DNA of 64,000 nucleotides, from the NCBI GenBank assembly GCA_020137815.1, contig CM035359.1, positions 1,286,386 through 1,350,385 of the forward strand, written 5' to 3'. The position numbers and the translations under genes were made by a program. Below are positions 1-21,700 of this stretch, piece by piece. Each line of letters starts with the position of its first letter. Position 1 is the stretch's first letter. The notes beneath the pieces were generated by a model. The model did not search any database. It was not told the origin of the DNA and worked only from the letters and a program-made list of their open reading frames with translations. The DNA comes from Hormiphora californensis (lineage: Eukaryota; Ctenophora; Tentaculata; Cydippida; Pleurobrachiidae).

Positions 1-643
1 CGACATTGTCGATATCTTGTCCCGTTTTCGCTGAACAATCGAGGTATTAATGATAATTAGGTCATGATCGTGGATTGTAGTTATATTTAGAAATATATAT
101 TGAACTAGCGCACCCACCGGGTGCACCTCAAGCATGGCGTTGATGACAAACCCACCCGACACGACTTCAAATTATAACAGAGATATTCTCTAGAACCCAT
201 GTACAGCTGTCAAGACTCGCTTTCCCGACAGGTTTTCTTACTGATTTGTTTTACTATAAAAGGGATGAAATGAAAGGGATGGAATGAAAATATGCCCTTA
301 AATCTACTCTGATACTTTAAATACTCTCAAAAATCAAAATCGATGTGGTAACTTCCTCGCTCAATTACCTATCGAGATTGACAAACATAATACCTAGTAA
401 GTAGTACCTATCATCTATGAAATATACGTTGTAGTACCTATCATCTTAAATCTATGAAATAAACGCTGCCAGAAGTAGCCTGTGATTGGAGCAAAGGTAA
501 CCGCCTGACAGGGTTCACATGATGGGGTGGGCGTGACAGATAATAATATAATATAATAGATGAACCTCTCGCTCGTATTTTAAGTGAGAGTGGACCGAAT
601 CAGAATTAGACAGGTTTGTTGTAGGTATAAGTAGAGATTTATC
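1..643. other. non-coding, no feature recognised
   Basis: AT-rich sequence with stops in all frames. A segment at about 584-612 reappears inverted near 2,640-2,690, so this stretch probably belongs to the disrupted repeat that surrounds the satellite insertion. No gene seen. Confidence 0.5.
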
Positions 644-2196
644 TCTAATTATTAGTGGAAAGGGGGTGGACTATAGCCGCTGCATCTCGTTTCTGCTAAC
701 TAGTGTTACAACTGTACGGAACCCTCCAGCTCCGATACCCTGTTTACAAGCCATACAGCAGGGATCTCGGCTAGATTCATCTCGATTAGGCACATATTGC
801 TTCACACTATTAGCAGATTGATCGTGATCTTATATCATGAATCTCTGATAGAAACAAACATTGTATTCTAACAAGAGTCGAATCAACCTTCTCATGTGTT
901 AGTCAGTAGGCTCCATTCAGGTCTTTAACACAGTTCTCTCCCGTACAGTGCGATTAAACAACTGATATATAAAGGGTGGGTCGGGCGAACTGATCCTAAA
1001 CTGGCCAACACATGGTAACGAGAGCGGTGGGCTACCGTCTTGGCGTGCACTGTCACCGGTACATGTCAAATGGAAAGGGGGTGGACTATAGCCGCTGCAT
1101 CTCGTTTCTGCTAACTAGTGTTACAACTGTACGGAACCCTCCAGCTCCGATACCCTGTTTACAAGCCATACAGCAGGGATCTCGGCTAGATTCATCTCGA
1201 TTAGGCACATATTGCACATATTGCGGCTATAGTCCACCCCCTTTCCATTTGACATGTACCGGTGACAGTGCACGCCAAGACGGTAGCCCACCGCTCTCGT
1301 TACCATGTGTTGGCCAGTTTAGGATCAGTTCGCCCGACCCACCCTTTATATATCAGTTGTTTAATCGCACTGTACGGGAGAGAACTGTGTTAAAGACCTG
1401 AATGGAGCCTACTGACTAACACATGAGAAGGTTGATTCGACTCTTGTTAGAATACAATGTTTGTTTCTATCAGAGATTCATGATATAAGATCACGATCAA
1501 TCTGCTAATAGTGTGAAGCAATATGTGCCTAATCGAGATGAATCTAGCCGAGATCCCTGCTGTATGGCTTGTAAACAGGGTATCGGAGCTGGAGGGTTCC
1601 GTACAGTTGTAACACTAGTTAGCAGAAACGAGATGCAGCGGCTATAGTCCACCCCCTTTCCATTTGACATGTACCGGTGACAGTGCACGCCAAGACGGTA
1701 GCCCACCGCTCTCGTTACCATGTGTTGGCCAGTTTAGGATCAGTTCGCCCGACCCACCCTTTATATATCAGTTGTTTAATCGCACTGTACGGGAGAGAAC
1801 TGTGTTAAAGACCTGAATGGAGCCTACTGACTAACACATGAGAAGGTTGATTCGACTCTTGTTAGAATACAATGTTTGTTTCTATCAGAGATTCATGATA
1901 TAAGATCACGATCAATCTGCTAATAGTGTGAAGCAATATGTGCCTAATCGAGATGAATCTAGCCGAGATCCCTGCTGTATGGCTTGTAAACAGGGTATCG
2001 GAGCTGGAGGGTTCCGTACAGTTGTAACACTAGTTAGCAGAAACGAGATGCAGCGGCTATAGTCCACCCCCTTTCCATTTGACATGTACCGGTGACAGTG
2101 CACGCCAAGACGGTAGCCCACCGCTCTCGTTACCATGTGTTGGCCAGTTTAGGATCAGTTCGCCCGACCCACCCTTTATATATCTAATTATTAGTG
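644..2196. repeat. 415-bp satellite, head-to-head array inside 14-bp direct repeats
   Basis: A unit of about 415 bp is present about 1.4 times in plus orientation (about 658-1,222) and about 2.3 times in minus orientation (about 1,223-2,182), giving a large palindrome with its centre near 1,222. The copies are nearly identical: short ORFs recur exactly 415 bp apart (1,497-1,721 and 1,912-2,136). The block is bounded by the direct repeat TCTAATTATTAGTG at 644-657 and 2,183-2,196, which looks like a target-site duplication. The short ORFs are a by-product of the repeat. No hammerhead core was found in the unit. Confidence 0.8.
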
Positions 2197-2214
2197 TCTG
2201 ACGGAGGCACGGAG

Positions 2215-2690
2215 CTTTTCTGAATCAGCTTATCAAGACGAATCCAACGCAACCGGAATTAGCTTTCTATCTTATCGGGAAGGTGTGGTTTTGACGCTCA
2301 AAATTGACCCATCCATCACTGAGATATTTTTGGTACAATGGGAGAATTCCTGTAAGATCAATATTTGTCAAACAAGATAGAAACAATCCTTTTGTTTCAC
2401 TAACACTTACTAACTTTTAGCAGTGAGGTTAACGTGTCCATGCACAGAAGCAGAGCAATGCAAGTCAGCATATTAAAAATTCAAAGAATGTGTTAGTGAA
2501 ACACAAGGATTGTTTCTATCCTGTTTGACAAATATTGATCTCACAGAAATTCTCCCATTGTACCAAAAACATGTCAGTGATGGATGGGTCGATTTTGAGT
2601 GAAAAAATCAAAATGCTTTGAGAACTATTCTCTGCTACCTACAAAAAACTTGTCCAATTCTGATTCGGTCCACTCTCACTGCTAAGAAAG
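2215..2690. repeat. dispersed repeat piece and 300-bp inverted repeat
   Basis: About 2,222-2,275 is closely similar to 13,559-13,610 and weakly to 35,470-35,520 (shared core ATCCAACGCAACC), so it is a dispersed family. About 2,304-2,600 is an imperfect inverted repeat: the segment with TTGGTACAATGGGAGAATT reappears inverted near 2,545-2,570, with the centre near 2,450. Confidence 0.6.
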
Positions 2691-2698
2691 CAGTTACC

Positions 2699-2839
2699 TA
2701 AAGAGTATGCCTCTGTAAGGACACGCGATTCTGCGTCATTGATTTCCTTGGAAAGTTGCAGCTCTGTGGCTCCGAGTTCCGCAAATTTCAAAATCTTGAT
2801 AAGGAAGCTTATCTTCGTATTGGTGTTATCGAGGCTGAA
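2699..2839 (-). CDS. candidate exon, minus strand, unassigned
   Basis: On the minus strand an open frame is bounded by a good acceptor (TCTTCAG) and a donor (TTTAG then GTAACT). It would encode about 47 residues including the segment KFAELGATELQLSKEINDAE. It lies downstream, in transcriptional direction, of the C2-domain gene and could be a later exon of it, with the Penelope-like element sitting in the intervening intron. No domain is recognised and the phase link to the C2 exons could not be tested, so this is weak. Confidence 0.25.
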
Positions 2840-3431
2840 GATGTATCTGGGGGGGGGGGGGTATTTCATTTGAGAACTTTTACAGAAGGGCATACACAAA
2901 AATGTGATTTGAGTCGTTCAAGATTGGAAGGAAAAATGAAAACTCGACACCGCCATAACTCACCCCATAAATTGAATCTAAACATTTTACAACTCACTTG
3001 AACGGCTTGTTAGGGGCTATTTTGGTGACATCAATCTCCGTATCTCCAATGATGTTGTCACTTAGTCCCACTTCATTGTCCCACAAACTTGCCTGCCATT
3101 ATTTTTAGTTTTGTATTGATTATTATTGATTATTATTTTCAATGAAATTCGTACTTGATTACACAAAATAACCTTTAAAGAGAAACAACGATTTTGCAGT
3201 ACTAATATTCAATTAAGAACAGGAGCTTTCGACTGATCTATGTCAGACGTCTTCAGCTATAACAACAATGAAAATGAAAGTGTTTATGTAGTGGAGAAGA
3301 GGATATGGGATCCGGGGAGGGGAGGAGAGAGAGGAAGGGATGAGATCCGAGAAGGAAGATGCTATCCGAGAGGAGGGGATGGGGGAGGTGATCCACGGGA
3401 AGGGAGAAGAGGTGATCCGAGCTGAAGAGAA

Positions 3432-5342
3432 TTAGGAAACAGGTTTGGGAGATCTAGGTTTGATGGAGATGCCAGCAGGACGGGGTTTGAAGGAGTTAGC
3501 AATCCTGGGGAGAAGGTGAGTCCATTGGAGGTTGACAGTAGGAACTTTATCTGTTCGGTTAATCGCCGGTTGAAGAGTGTGAATAGCCGCTTGTTCCAGT
3601 AGATTTAGACTGAGGCAGGAGGAAGAAGAGGAGAGGATAGAGGTAGAATTCCAGTCCATGGTGTGTCCAGATTCCCGAGCGTGGATAGCAGGAGCAGATT
3701 TCATCTTCCCATCGGTGTTGTAGAGAGAGTTGTTGTAGAAGTTTGATTCGTGTTCCTTAATCCGGGTTTTCACTGGTCGCTTGGTCTGGCCAACGTAGAA
3801 AGATGGGCAGTCGCGGCAGGGAATGGAGTAGATGGAGTTGGGGGTACTATCAGAAGGAGGCGAAGATTTGGTCTGGGTGAGGATGTTCCGTAGGGTAGAA
3901 GAGGAAGAGAAGGTGACGTCTATGTTGTAGCGGTTGAGGGTCCGTTTGAGTCGAGAGGAGAGGTCCGGGTGATAGGGTAGGACTACACGGTGGACGAAGG
4001 AAGAAGGAGGACGGGATTTTGACGGTTTGGGGTGTAGAAGGCGGTCCCGAACAGTAGACATCATAGTGGAGATCTCGTAGGGAGGAAATCCATTGCAGAG
4101 ACAGATGTTGTAGACTGTGTCGAGTTCCTCTTCGAGATGTTGGGGAGAACAGATGTTGTAGGCCCGACGGGTTAAGGATTGGATAACAGAGCGGCGTGTA
4201 GAGGCAGGAGTAGAGGAGTTGTACTTGAGATAGAGATTGGTATGTGTAGGTTTCCGGTAGACAGAGGTAGAGAGGTCGGGATGGAGAAGGACGTCAAGAT
4301 AGGGGAGAAGTCCATCCTTCGGGTGCTCGATGGTGTACTTGAGATCTGGAGCAAGGGAGTTGATGTAGGAGAAGAAAGACTCGGCGTGATCATAATCCCT
4401 GGCAGCTCCTATGGCGTCGTCAACGAAGTGGTTCCAAGATCCCAGTGGGTCGGAGAAGGACTTGAGAGCGTGTTGTTCCTGTTCCGTAACACGAATCTCA
4501 GCCAGGATAACGGTGAGGGGAGAACCCATCGCTCCTCCGGTACGTTGAGCGTAGAAGTTTCCGTTGAACTCGAAGTAGGCGTTGTCGAGGCAGAAGTCCA
4601 AGAGAGAGCGGATAGTAGAGGGAGTGAGGGGAGTAGGAAGGATACCAGGAGTTTCCTCAAGACGTCTGATAGTGGAGTCCACTGCAGCCCTCATGTCACA
4701 GTTTGTGTACAAGGAGACCACATCCAGAGAGAAGTAGTAGGGAAAAGAGGGAGATTGGCTGGAGCGGAGGCGGTTGACTAGGTCTGTAGAGTCCTTGAGA
4801 CGGAGGGAGGAAGCAGCCAAGGGTTTGAGAAGGGAGGATAGGAAGGAGTGGAGAGCAGAGAGAGGGCTGTTGTAGAAGGCGACAATAGGACGGATGGGGG
4901 CTCCAGGTTTGTGGATCTTGGGTTGACCGTACAGTTGAGGATAACGGGGGTTCGTCAGTCTCATCTGTTTCTTCTGCGGCTCAGAGAGTAGCTTCCGGGT
5001 CTGTAGATCCTTCAGGAGAGCATCCAGTCGGCGGTGTAGAGAGGAGGTAGGATTAGACGGTAGCAGCTCGTAGGCTCCAGCAGAGGAGATGTGGTCGTTC
5101 ACTTTCTCGAGATACTGCTCCTCAGCAAGGACAACAGTAGCGTTACCCTTATCGGCGGGCAGGAACCGGAGAGAGGACTTCTTCTCCTGGAGGTCCTTGA
5201 GAGCTTGACGGTGGGGAGTAGAGAGATTGGATCGCCTCGAGGATGGTTGGAAGGAGGACAGGATAGACGAGATCTCGTATGAGGCAGCTGCATCAACTGA
5301 CTCTCCAAGTTTCCTCGTTGCTGATTGGAGTAGAGGGGCCAA
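3432..5342 (-). CDS. Penelope-like element reverse transcriptase with GIY-YIG endonuclease
   Basis: A single uninterrupted 636-codon ORF. The N-terminal region carries FLPADKGNATVVL and YGQPKIHKPG, then reverse transcriptase motifs SLDVVSLYT (about residue 200), GGAMGSPL (about 270) and the catalytic box FVDD (about 307; the family usually has YVDD). A C-terminal GIY-YIG nuclease starts about residue 505 with SIYSIPC and FYVGQTKR. This order is diagnostic of Penelope-like elements, which copy RNA into DNA and insert it using the GIY-YIG nuclease. The open frame suggests a recent or still competent copy, but no terminal repeats were identified on either side. Downstream of the stop (3,290-3,430) lies a purine-rich stretch repeating GATCCG. 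It ends about 120 bp from the last C2-domain exon of the gene on the same strand. Confidence 0.93.
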   Translation of the reverse strand: MAPLLQSATRKLGESVDAAASYEISSILSSFQPSSRRSNLSTPHRQALKDLQEKKSSLRFLPADKGNATVVLAEEQYLEKVNDHISSAGAYELLPSNPTSSLHRRLDALLKDLQTRKLLSEPQKKQMRLTNPRYPQLYGQPKIHKPGAPIRPIVAFYNSPLSALHSFLSSLLKPLAASSLRLKDSTDLVNRLRSSQSPSFPYYFSLDVVSLYTNCDMRAAVDSTIRRLEETPGILPTPLTPSTIRSLLDFCLDNAYFEFNGNFYAQRTGGAMGSPLTVILAEIRVTEQEQHALKSFSDPLGSWNHFVDDAIGAARDYDHAESFFSYINSLAPDLKYTIEHPKDGLLPYLDVLLHPDLSTSVYRKPTHTNLYLKYNSSTPASTRRSVIQSLTRRAYNICSPQHLEEELDTVYNICLCNGFPPYEISTMMSTVRDRLLHPKPSKSRPPSSFVHRVVLPYHPDLSSRLKRTLNRYNIDVTFSSSSTLRNILTQTKSSPPSDSTPNSIYSIPCRDCPSFYVGQTKRPVKTRIKEHESNFYNNSLYNTDGKMKSAPAIHARESGHTMDWNSTSILSSSSSCLSLNLLEQAAIHTLQPAINRTDKVPTVNLQWTHLLPRIANSFKPRPAGISIKPRSPKPVS

Positions 5343-5463
5343 GCGGGGGATTGGGTCGGTTACGGGAGTAGGGGCAAACTTTAGACCTAAAGATAGGACT
5401 TCTCAAAATAACCTGATTAAATTCTGCTTAACTTCACATATCGATATAAAGTGACTCTTGTAC

Positions 5464-13782
<8,319 letters not shown>

Positions 13783-14136
13783 GACAACGAGGTAACTATG
13801 GCAACAATGTAACTATGGCAACGTATTTATCCTATAAATGTGATAACTTATCAACAAAGTAACTAAATGTAACTGTCGATAAACGAAGTGACTAGATATA
13901 TCAATTTCAATATTTTGGATAAACAAAATATCACAAAGGGTGTGGTAATGCAACCAAAGTAGTGACAAAATTTCAGGCATTAGCTACCACACATAAGTCG
14001 ATGTATTGTCGTGTGATAGCATAAAACACTAGACAGTCATTTGTTGGCCTACCTTCCTCTTTGGTGGTAGGCTTGCTCTCACTTTACCGTGTGTAAGCAT
14101 CAAGAGAAACACTACGAATAGATAGAAAACAGAGAT

Positions 14137-14335
<199 letters not shown>

Positions 14336-15425
14336 AAGAAAACCTCGAATTAATTGACCTCGAGGGAACAGGAATGATCTCAGAATTGAAAGGTTCAAAT
14401 CAAACTTATTCTAAACAGAACATGTACAAAAAAGGTTTTATATCGAAACACACATTTCGTCAATCATCATGTACATGGTTGAAGTTGGTTTCTATTCTTC
14501 TTATCTGGGGGCGCGAAATCGAGCACAAAATCGGGCGCGTTTTGCAAAATTTTGTATGTTTTTATGTTTACTGTGCTTCATCAAGTTGAAACCAGATTAC
14601 AATTTACAAAATTTCATATTACGGTTATGGGTTGTCAGGCCAATGCTCTGACCACAGTTCTTGTGTGCTCCTTATTTGAGAGAAATGAGAATAGTATAGG
14701 GTCAGGCCAATGCTCTGACAGTTTATGAGTTAACATATGATATTATAATATGTATACGATCTGTCAGAAAATGTAAAATGAACAACTCACCTTTTTATCA
14801 GCACTGCACTGGAGGCTCCTCATCACTTCGCCAACCTGAATAAAGGAGTCGGGATTATCATGGGGTATCAAAGTCAATTATCGATTTCCCGGGTTCATTG
14901 GGAGAAAGTTTGTAGTAATTTAAGTCGAGAGGTTTGACTCTACTGAATCATCTGATTTTGATATCCATATAGATTCAAAGATTCAAAGATTTAGATTTAA
15001 GATTCAGATTCAAGGAAATGAGGGTTTACATGTCATTTATGCAGGGAAAAGCTCCGACTTTTCGAAAGTTCTTTCACTCAACTCTAGCAACTTTGTCTTT
15101 ATTGATATTAATTGTTCGCCAATTACCCTCGTAGCCCCTTTCTATTACTTCAGCTCCAGATGAGGCGCTTACGCAGTTATTTGCACCATTGGCCTAGCTA
15201 ATTTGCCGTCTTATGACGTCATAGATGGAAGGGGATAATATAATTGGAGTTTGCATCCTGTAACCTCATGTCTCTCCCCTCAGTTCCGACCAACTTTAGA
15301 TAGAGTCACCATGACCTAAATGGCTGCCGCTGCGGGGACTGCAGCAGCAACCGGAAAATCTTGTTAAGCCTTTTTTACTCTTAGCATTGGCTGTGAGTTT
15401 TTCTAAAAAGTTATTTAGCCGACAA

Positions 15426-15449
15426 AGAGAGGGGAGAGAGAGTGAGAGA

Positions 15450-15510
<61 letters not shown>
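15426..15510. repeat. (GA)n microsatellite
   Basis: GA run upstream of the lectin gene start, followed at about 15,662-15,691 by a (TA)n run. Confidence 0.95.
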
Positions 15511-15511
<1 letters not shown>

Positions 15512-15659
15512 AGCTTCCTGGCACCGTCTGGCTAATACTATTAAATACCATCTAGTTACGGAAACTTTTTACTTGCACAAAACTTTTTTGACAAATCTGT
15601 TTGGCTGAGTTGTGAAGTTTTTGTATATTGTTGCTTAATAATCCATCATTACTTCCCTT

Positions 15660-15690
<31 letters not shown>

Positions 15691-15795
15691 TGCATCATCT
15701 TCATTCTCCTATTGGTAATGAAATTACCCCTCCGCACGCGAGAGTAAAAAAGGGGTGATTTCGTAACCAAATTCTCCTATCAATCTCTAGGATAC

Positions 15796-18700
15796 ATGAT
15801 GCTGTTGTTCTTGACACTTTTTGTGGCAGCTCTAGGAGACACTCTTATTGGTACGTAGTGAAATCATATCTCCCTAAATTAATATTCACAACTCCGAATC
15901 ACACTACATCACCAACTCCCAATCATAATTCAAATTGATCTGTCATAATCGCCGCATTTTGTAAATCATATCTCCCTAAATATTCACAACTCCGAATCAC
16001 ACTACATCACCAATTCCCAATCATAATTCAAATTGATCTGTCATAATCGCCGCATTTTGTAAAATATGATCCATATATAATGGTACATTGCATCTCGAGG
16101 TTATATACGACAACCTCGATATGCAAGGTACCATATCTTATACATACAGATAATATTTTACAATATCTTGACGGGTATACTCACTAAGCATTCCAATGAT
16201 ATTGCATAATATTATCTAACATTCCTTCCTTTCCCAAACCTTCCATTCCCGATCCTATCATATCTATTTTGGCGTTATATATGAAAGATGACATCCACTT
16301 CCAGTTCCAATTGTAAATACCGATGAAGCATGGGAAGTTACATCATATGGGGCACGTATCTTGAACACGTGGCGACGTAACCATGACATGTGTCTTTCGA
16401 GAGGGGCAACACTTTTAGAGATTGGCGATGCAACTTTTAACGCACAGGTATGGCGTAATTAATAGATATCTTTCTTCTCTTTAAATCTGCTTTTACAAAA
16501 TGATTGTAAACTCATTCTTGCTGGATAAACCAAGGAATTGGTGCTATTTTTAAATTTGTAATGACTGCAGCTGTCTAACACCGAGGGCCTGTGTTTAGGT
16601 TGCATCCCTCGCTGGCAAGACGGGGATTTGGCTGGGTTTGTTGTTCAAGGGAGACAATGAGTTTGATTGGTTTAGCGGACAATCGCTCTCCTACAGCCCT
16701 TGGGCTAGAGGTATGTGTATAAGTTTGCAGAAAGGAACTCTCAATTCCTAATTTTATATTTCCAAAATCTGAACGCTAACGATACCCTCTCGCTGTGACT
16801 CTAAACATTGTTATTATAGGGTACCCCACTACGAGTGAAAGTCGTTATTACGCCTACCTCCGTCCTGATGGAACATGGGCCACTGCAAATGGAGCTGCTG
16901 ACATGAAACCTGTCTGCATGAGAAGGATCAAACGGGTATAATTGTGAAGCTATATCTTGTTTAGCTTACTAATAAACAGACACACCTATATTTTGATACT
17001 AGCTTAAATTTTTTGAATCTCGAGTATAAGAGTCTTTCTTTGAGTGACTTTTAGTTGGCATATAAAGTTAAACGCGGTATCCTGAGATTCTGAGAATACG
17101 GAAATTATATAGTAGCTCTCAGATGAAATGAAGAATTATATGAACGTGAAAGCTCAAGTAAATATTTCAGTAGAACAACATTTTGACATGTGCGTAGGTC
17201 TCAGGGGCTAGGGACTCCCTAGCAGGGAGTTCCTAGTAGACTTGAACGTAAGATCTTTCTCAGAATCTTGGATACATACTGTTATAATACTGTTAAACAG
17301 GGGTGCCCCGCCCTTATATAAACTGCGTTGCATACTATGGAGCACCAGTAACCGATCTCTCAACCCCTTATATCCAACAGCTGATATATCGTTACAGGAA
17401 TATAGGGAGAGGGAAGCGAGGACCGATAAAGAGAAAACTACAAAAATGTCAAAAACCGAGATGGTTGCAACTGAAAAGGCTGTGGAGTATAATTCGGAGG
17501 TACCTTACAAACCAAAAAGTAAGATAAATGGTGATGGATGAAATTGTTGGGGGTAATTTAATTAATTCCCGATCAAGGCAGTACTAGTATCACTAATATA
17601 TGTTGCCATGGCAACTGCTCTTACCAACCCTTTTCAGTTTACCTAAATGGTATGATTCTTCACGTTGACGAAGCACCCTCTACATGGCTGAATGCCTACT
17701 ACTTCTGCAAACGAAAGGGACTTGGGCTGCCCACTGTGTTAACAGACAGTGAGTAAAGACTTTATTTACATGATGATGAACACTCGAATATTAGTGGTGT
17801 ACTTATATCGGCACAAGTGATGTACTAAAACGGTCAAAAACTGAGATTTTCCTATTTTTAATCACCGAAATATGATCGCTTTTCCACTTCAGATTTCAAT
17901 ACCATTTTGTCACGAGTGGTGGGTCAACTGGGCTCCCCAGTTTGGCTATCTTTGGTCGGTGCTGGTGGTAGGTTTTGGTGGATGAATGGGGTGCCCTTTG
18001 AGTACAACGCTCTATCGGAGTCTTACCTACTGTCAGAAAAAGAGAGGTGAGTCGTTTTGCTATGGACAGATGTACTCTATCAGTTTCTCTAACAGGCGAA
18101 TTCCTTCTGTGCGATTTTTTGCAATCCGTAAATCGAAGTGAGTCTTTATCTCGTGAGCTTCACTGCACTAATTAACATTCCTTCGAACTGAGCGCATCAT
18201 GTGTGATCTTGAGTGACAACTCAACTAGAAAACTGAAATTCTGAGAATATTTTAGTGAGAGAGAGAGAGAGAGAGCAGCTCGCTTAATAAAAATTTAAGC
18301 ACGACTATATAATGAGTTTTTCATGGATTTGAAAACCAAATTTAGTTACTTTATATCTTGCTATCTCTAGCACGTACATTTCCGTCCACTTCCTGACATT
18401 CATAATTAAGTGGTCGAAATATCTTCCTTCCTATGTCTAGCAACCAAGAAATCGTTTAAAACCAGTTCTCCAATCCACAGCACGTACACGTTGTTGAAGA
18501 GTGATGGTAAGTGGCATGGTAGTTGTGCTGCTGAGAGTGAGGATGAGGATCAGTGTGAGCTGGGACTAGCGCTGTGTGTTGAGATAGCACCCACCGCCAC
18601 GGCTGAGGTCACGGAGGAGGAGAAATGGGATAATGGTAGGTACACATTTAGATAATAGATTATCTAACTGATATTTTAAATTGCATGGTAGTATGGCTCG

Positions 18701-21700
18701 GAAATTGTACACAGTATGATTATATGGTAATATGAGACACTTCTGGGAAATGCTGAGTCCGCTCATATTATAAGCGAAAGGGTCAGCGTGATGCCTGACA
18801 GTGGCAGTTTGGGGTGGCCCAATAATCATTCTGGTTGTCAGCCCGACTTTCCTGATGGTTTCACTTTTTCACTTTATCGTACGTCATATCTTTCCCACCT
18901 GCCAACTTAATACGCTATAAGGGGGGGGGGGCGTGGTGCGACACCTTACTACTCCGCCTTCTGACCTGTGCAGTAGTGTGTTACATTTGCGAATCATTCA
19001 GCATCCAGCATCTGTACACATCAATTGTACTGATCTTGGTATCGGTAACGAAATTACCCCTCGCAGCTGCATCGCGGGTGTCTGCAAGGTATAGTAGTAA
19101 ATTCGCTACCAATGACTGGTCCCCTATTTTGCTTTGGTAACGAAGTTACCCGCTCTGGACATAGGGCATTGCGATAGTAAGGCACTTCTTAGCGTGCCCG
19201 CAATATATAGGGGTAATTGCGTTATTTTGCTCATCAACATGGTTTAAATGATATATTTGTGGCTAAGTTGTTAGTTGGTGAGGCTTCTATTTCATTGGTT
19301 GATGTGTTGCTTCCTCTTATCATAATAAAATGATTAAATGGTTTAGCTTTCCAGCATGCCCTGTCTCTCTCATCTATCATCTATCAACTTTGCGGCACCA
19401 AAGAGACTGTCAGGGTGAGCCTGTATTCTTCCTATAATGGAGTTTAGAGGGTATCCGGGCCGAAACCAGTTGGCTTCATTGGGACACTATCGCACTCACT
19501 ATCTTTAGATTAAGATTTACTAACTATAGCTGTTGTTAAATCTTAATCTAAAGATATTAAGTCTCACTCCATTTTAGATTACGACCAAACAGATCCGATA
19601 ACAACTACAACTGATCAGCCGGTGTACACTGCCAATCCCATGTCGACCACAATGAACAACTACGCCGTGGAAAACTCAAACGAAAAAGGTTTAAAAATTG
19701 TGATGAAAAAACCTGGTGATTGGTTCCCCGTCAGGGATTCCATGAAATGTGTGTTGCGTCCTGCTGTATTATTTCGTTGTATTATCTAGGTATATTCAAA
19801 TATTTCTTATCTAGTTCTACCTATTATCTATTTTCTAATTTTCATAACTGTGCAATCAGGTGTAAAACTGTTTCCTATATTTTCCAGAGCGATTAGTGTA
19901 TGGCACAGCTGCAGTAACAACAGGACCTTGTTTTGAGGCCGTTAGCAAAGCCAAGGAACGGGAACAAATTTCCGGAAACTCAGTATTTTATCCCTTCTGT
20001 GAGGACGATGGAACGTTCCGGGCCCTGCAATGTGGTAAGTGATTGTAGAATCAGGTATGATAATGCGTAATTAGAGGAGAGAGAACAATCAAACAATCAC
20101 CGAGGAATTCAAAACATATCCTCCTAATATTGGTTCCCAATAATGAAGGTTTATTATAGACCACTGTGGCATTATGAGTTCATTATGGGATCATTATAGT
20201 ATCTCCGACATAAAATTGCCATATCTCGACATGAACTTCGAGGTGGAATTCGACAAGGAATAGCAGGCGTTTGTAGTTATGAACGACTGCTGTGCGCGGC
20301 ACATTGGCACGTGCGGCATGGGCAGCAGGCGTTCATAACTACAAACGCCTGCTATTCCTCGTCGAATTCCACGTCGAAGTTCACGTCGAGATATGGCAAT
20401 TATGTCGGATGACCACTGTTAACTGTGGCATTATGGGATCATTATCAAATATTGCCAATAGGAACCCAAACGTGTTGGTGTGTTACCGGTGAAGGGAGGT
20501 TGTTTGCTGACTCTATTGACGGTACTAGAGAACGAACTACGGAACAGTGTCTGGAATACCGAGCGAGGGAATTCGAAACAAATGAAATTGATGGTAAATA
20601 AGCAATACTTGTGTACAAACAGCTTTAATCAATTTAGCTGTGGTAGATGGGGAACCACTCAACTGCCACAATGAATTTCCTGTGCATCTTTATCTCATGC
20701 TTCACTCTTTGGACAATTATAGCTGACAATTATAGCCCTTGATTTATATTTATATTTCAGAACCTACAGAATTATGCGTTGTGAGTGCCAAGGTATACTC
20801 AGCCGGAGAGCGGTTTACCGTGGAATGCCAAACGTGCACGTGCGTGGGGAAGAATGAGATTGTGTGTTCGCCATCGATAGAATGTTCAGAAGGTAGGAAA
20901 CTAAATCAGTTAAACGATGGTAACTGACTAAATCAGTTAAACGATATGGTAACTGACACACATAATGATTAATACAAAATCCTTCGCATCCTTCTTTTAA
21001 TACTTTCACAGAGAAAACTACCATTCCCCATTCCTCATTTTCAGAGGAGATATACTGTCAATACATGACGTCATTTGACTTTGTCTGTTCGAAGTGCTCC
21101 TGTAATGGTAACCAACAATCATTCTCATGTCTGACATACGACAGGTAAAATTTATGAATTATTCTCCATCGCAAAGTTATTCGCCCAAAAGAATTCTCTT
21201 CCTCTACAATGTCACAGCTGTGATAACCCAAAACATCCTCAAACAGATATTGTGGCCGTGAGATGACAGTTGAAGATAACCAGATTTGGTACGCCTATAC
21301 GAACATGAATGTGGAACCGACAACCTCCATGCCGGTCTACACGGGAAGGGGCAATGACCATGAGGTCGTGTTTGAGGTGACGGATTTGGTGGTCCCTGGA
21401 ACTTCTGATTCGCCCGAAACAGGTAAAGGGACACATGGGTCTGTGAAACAGGTATAATGGCACACATGGGTCTGTGAAACAGGTATAATGGGACACATGG
21501 GTCTGTGAAACAGGTATAATGGGACACATGGGTCTGTGAAACAGGTATAATGGGACACATGGGTCTGTGAAACAGGTATAATGAGACACATGGGTCTGTG
21601 AAACAGGTATAATGGGACACATGGGTCTGTGAAACAGGTATAATGGGACACATGGGTCTGTGAAACAGGTATAATGGGACACATGGGTCTGTGAAACAGG

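Noticed and set aside
658-1222. Hammerhead ribozyme in the 415-bp unit
   Set aside because: CTGATAGAAAC near 844 looks suggestive, but there is no CTGATGA core with stem II before GAAA in either orientation.
1012-2136. ORFs MVTRAVGYRLGVHCHRYMSN... in both orientations
   Set aside because: Generated by the 415-bp satellite; no domain, no splice or promoter context.
4179-4781. 200-codon plus-strand ORF
   Set aside because: Antisense shadow of the Penelope-like ORF.
14791-14835. 45-bp minus-strand exon (VGEVMRSLQCSADKK) with acceptor and donor
   Set aside because: It lies upstream of the C2 gene's start exon, which has no acceptor, so there is nothing for it to join; left out of the model.
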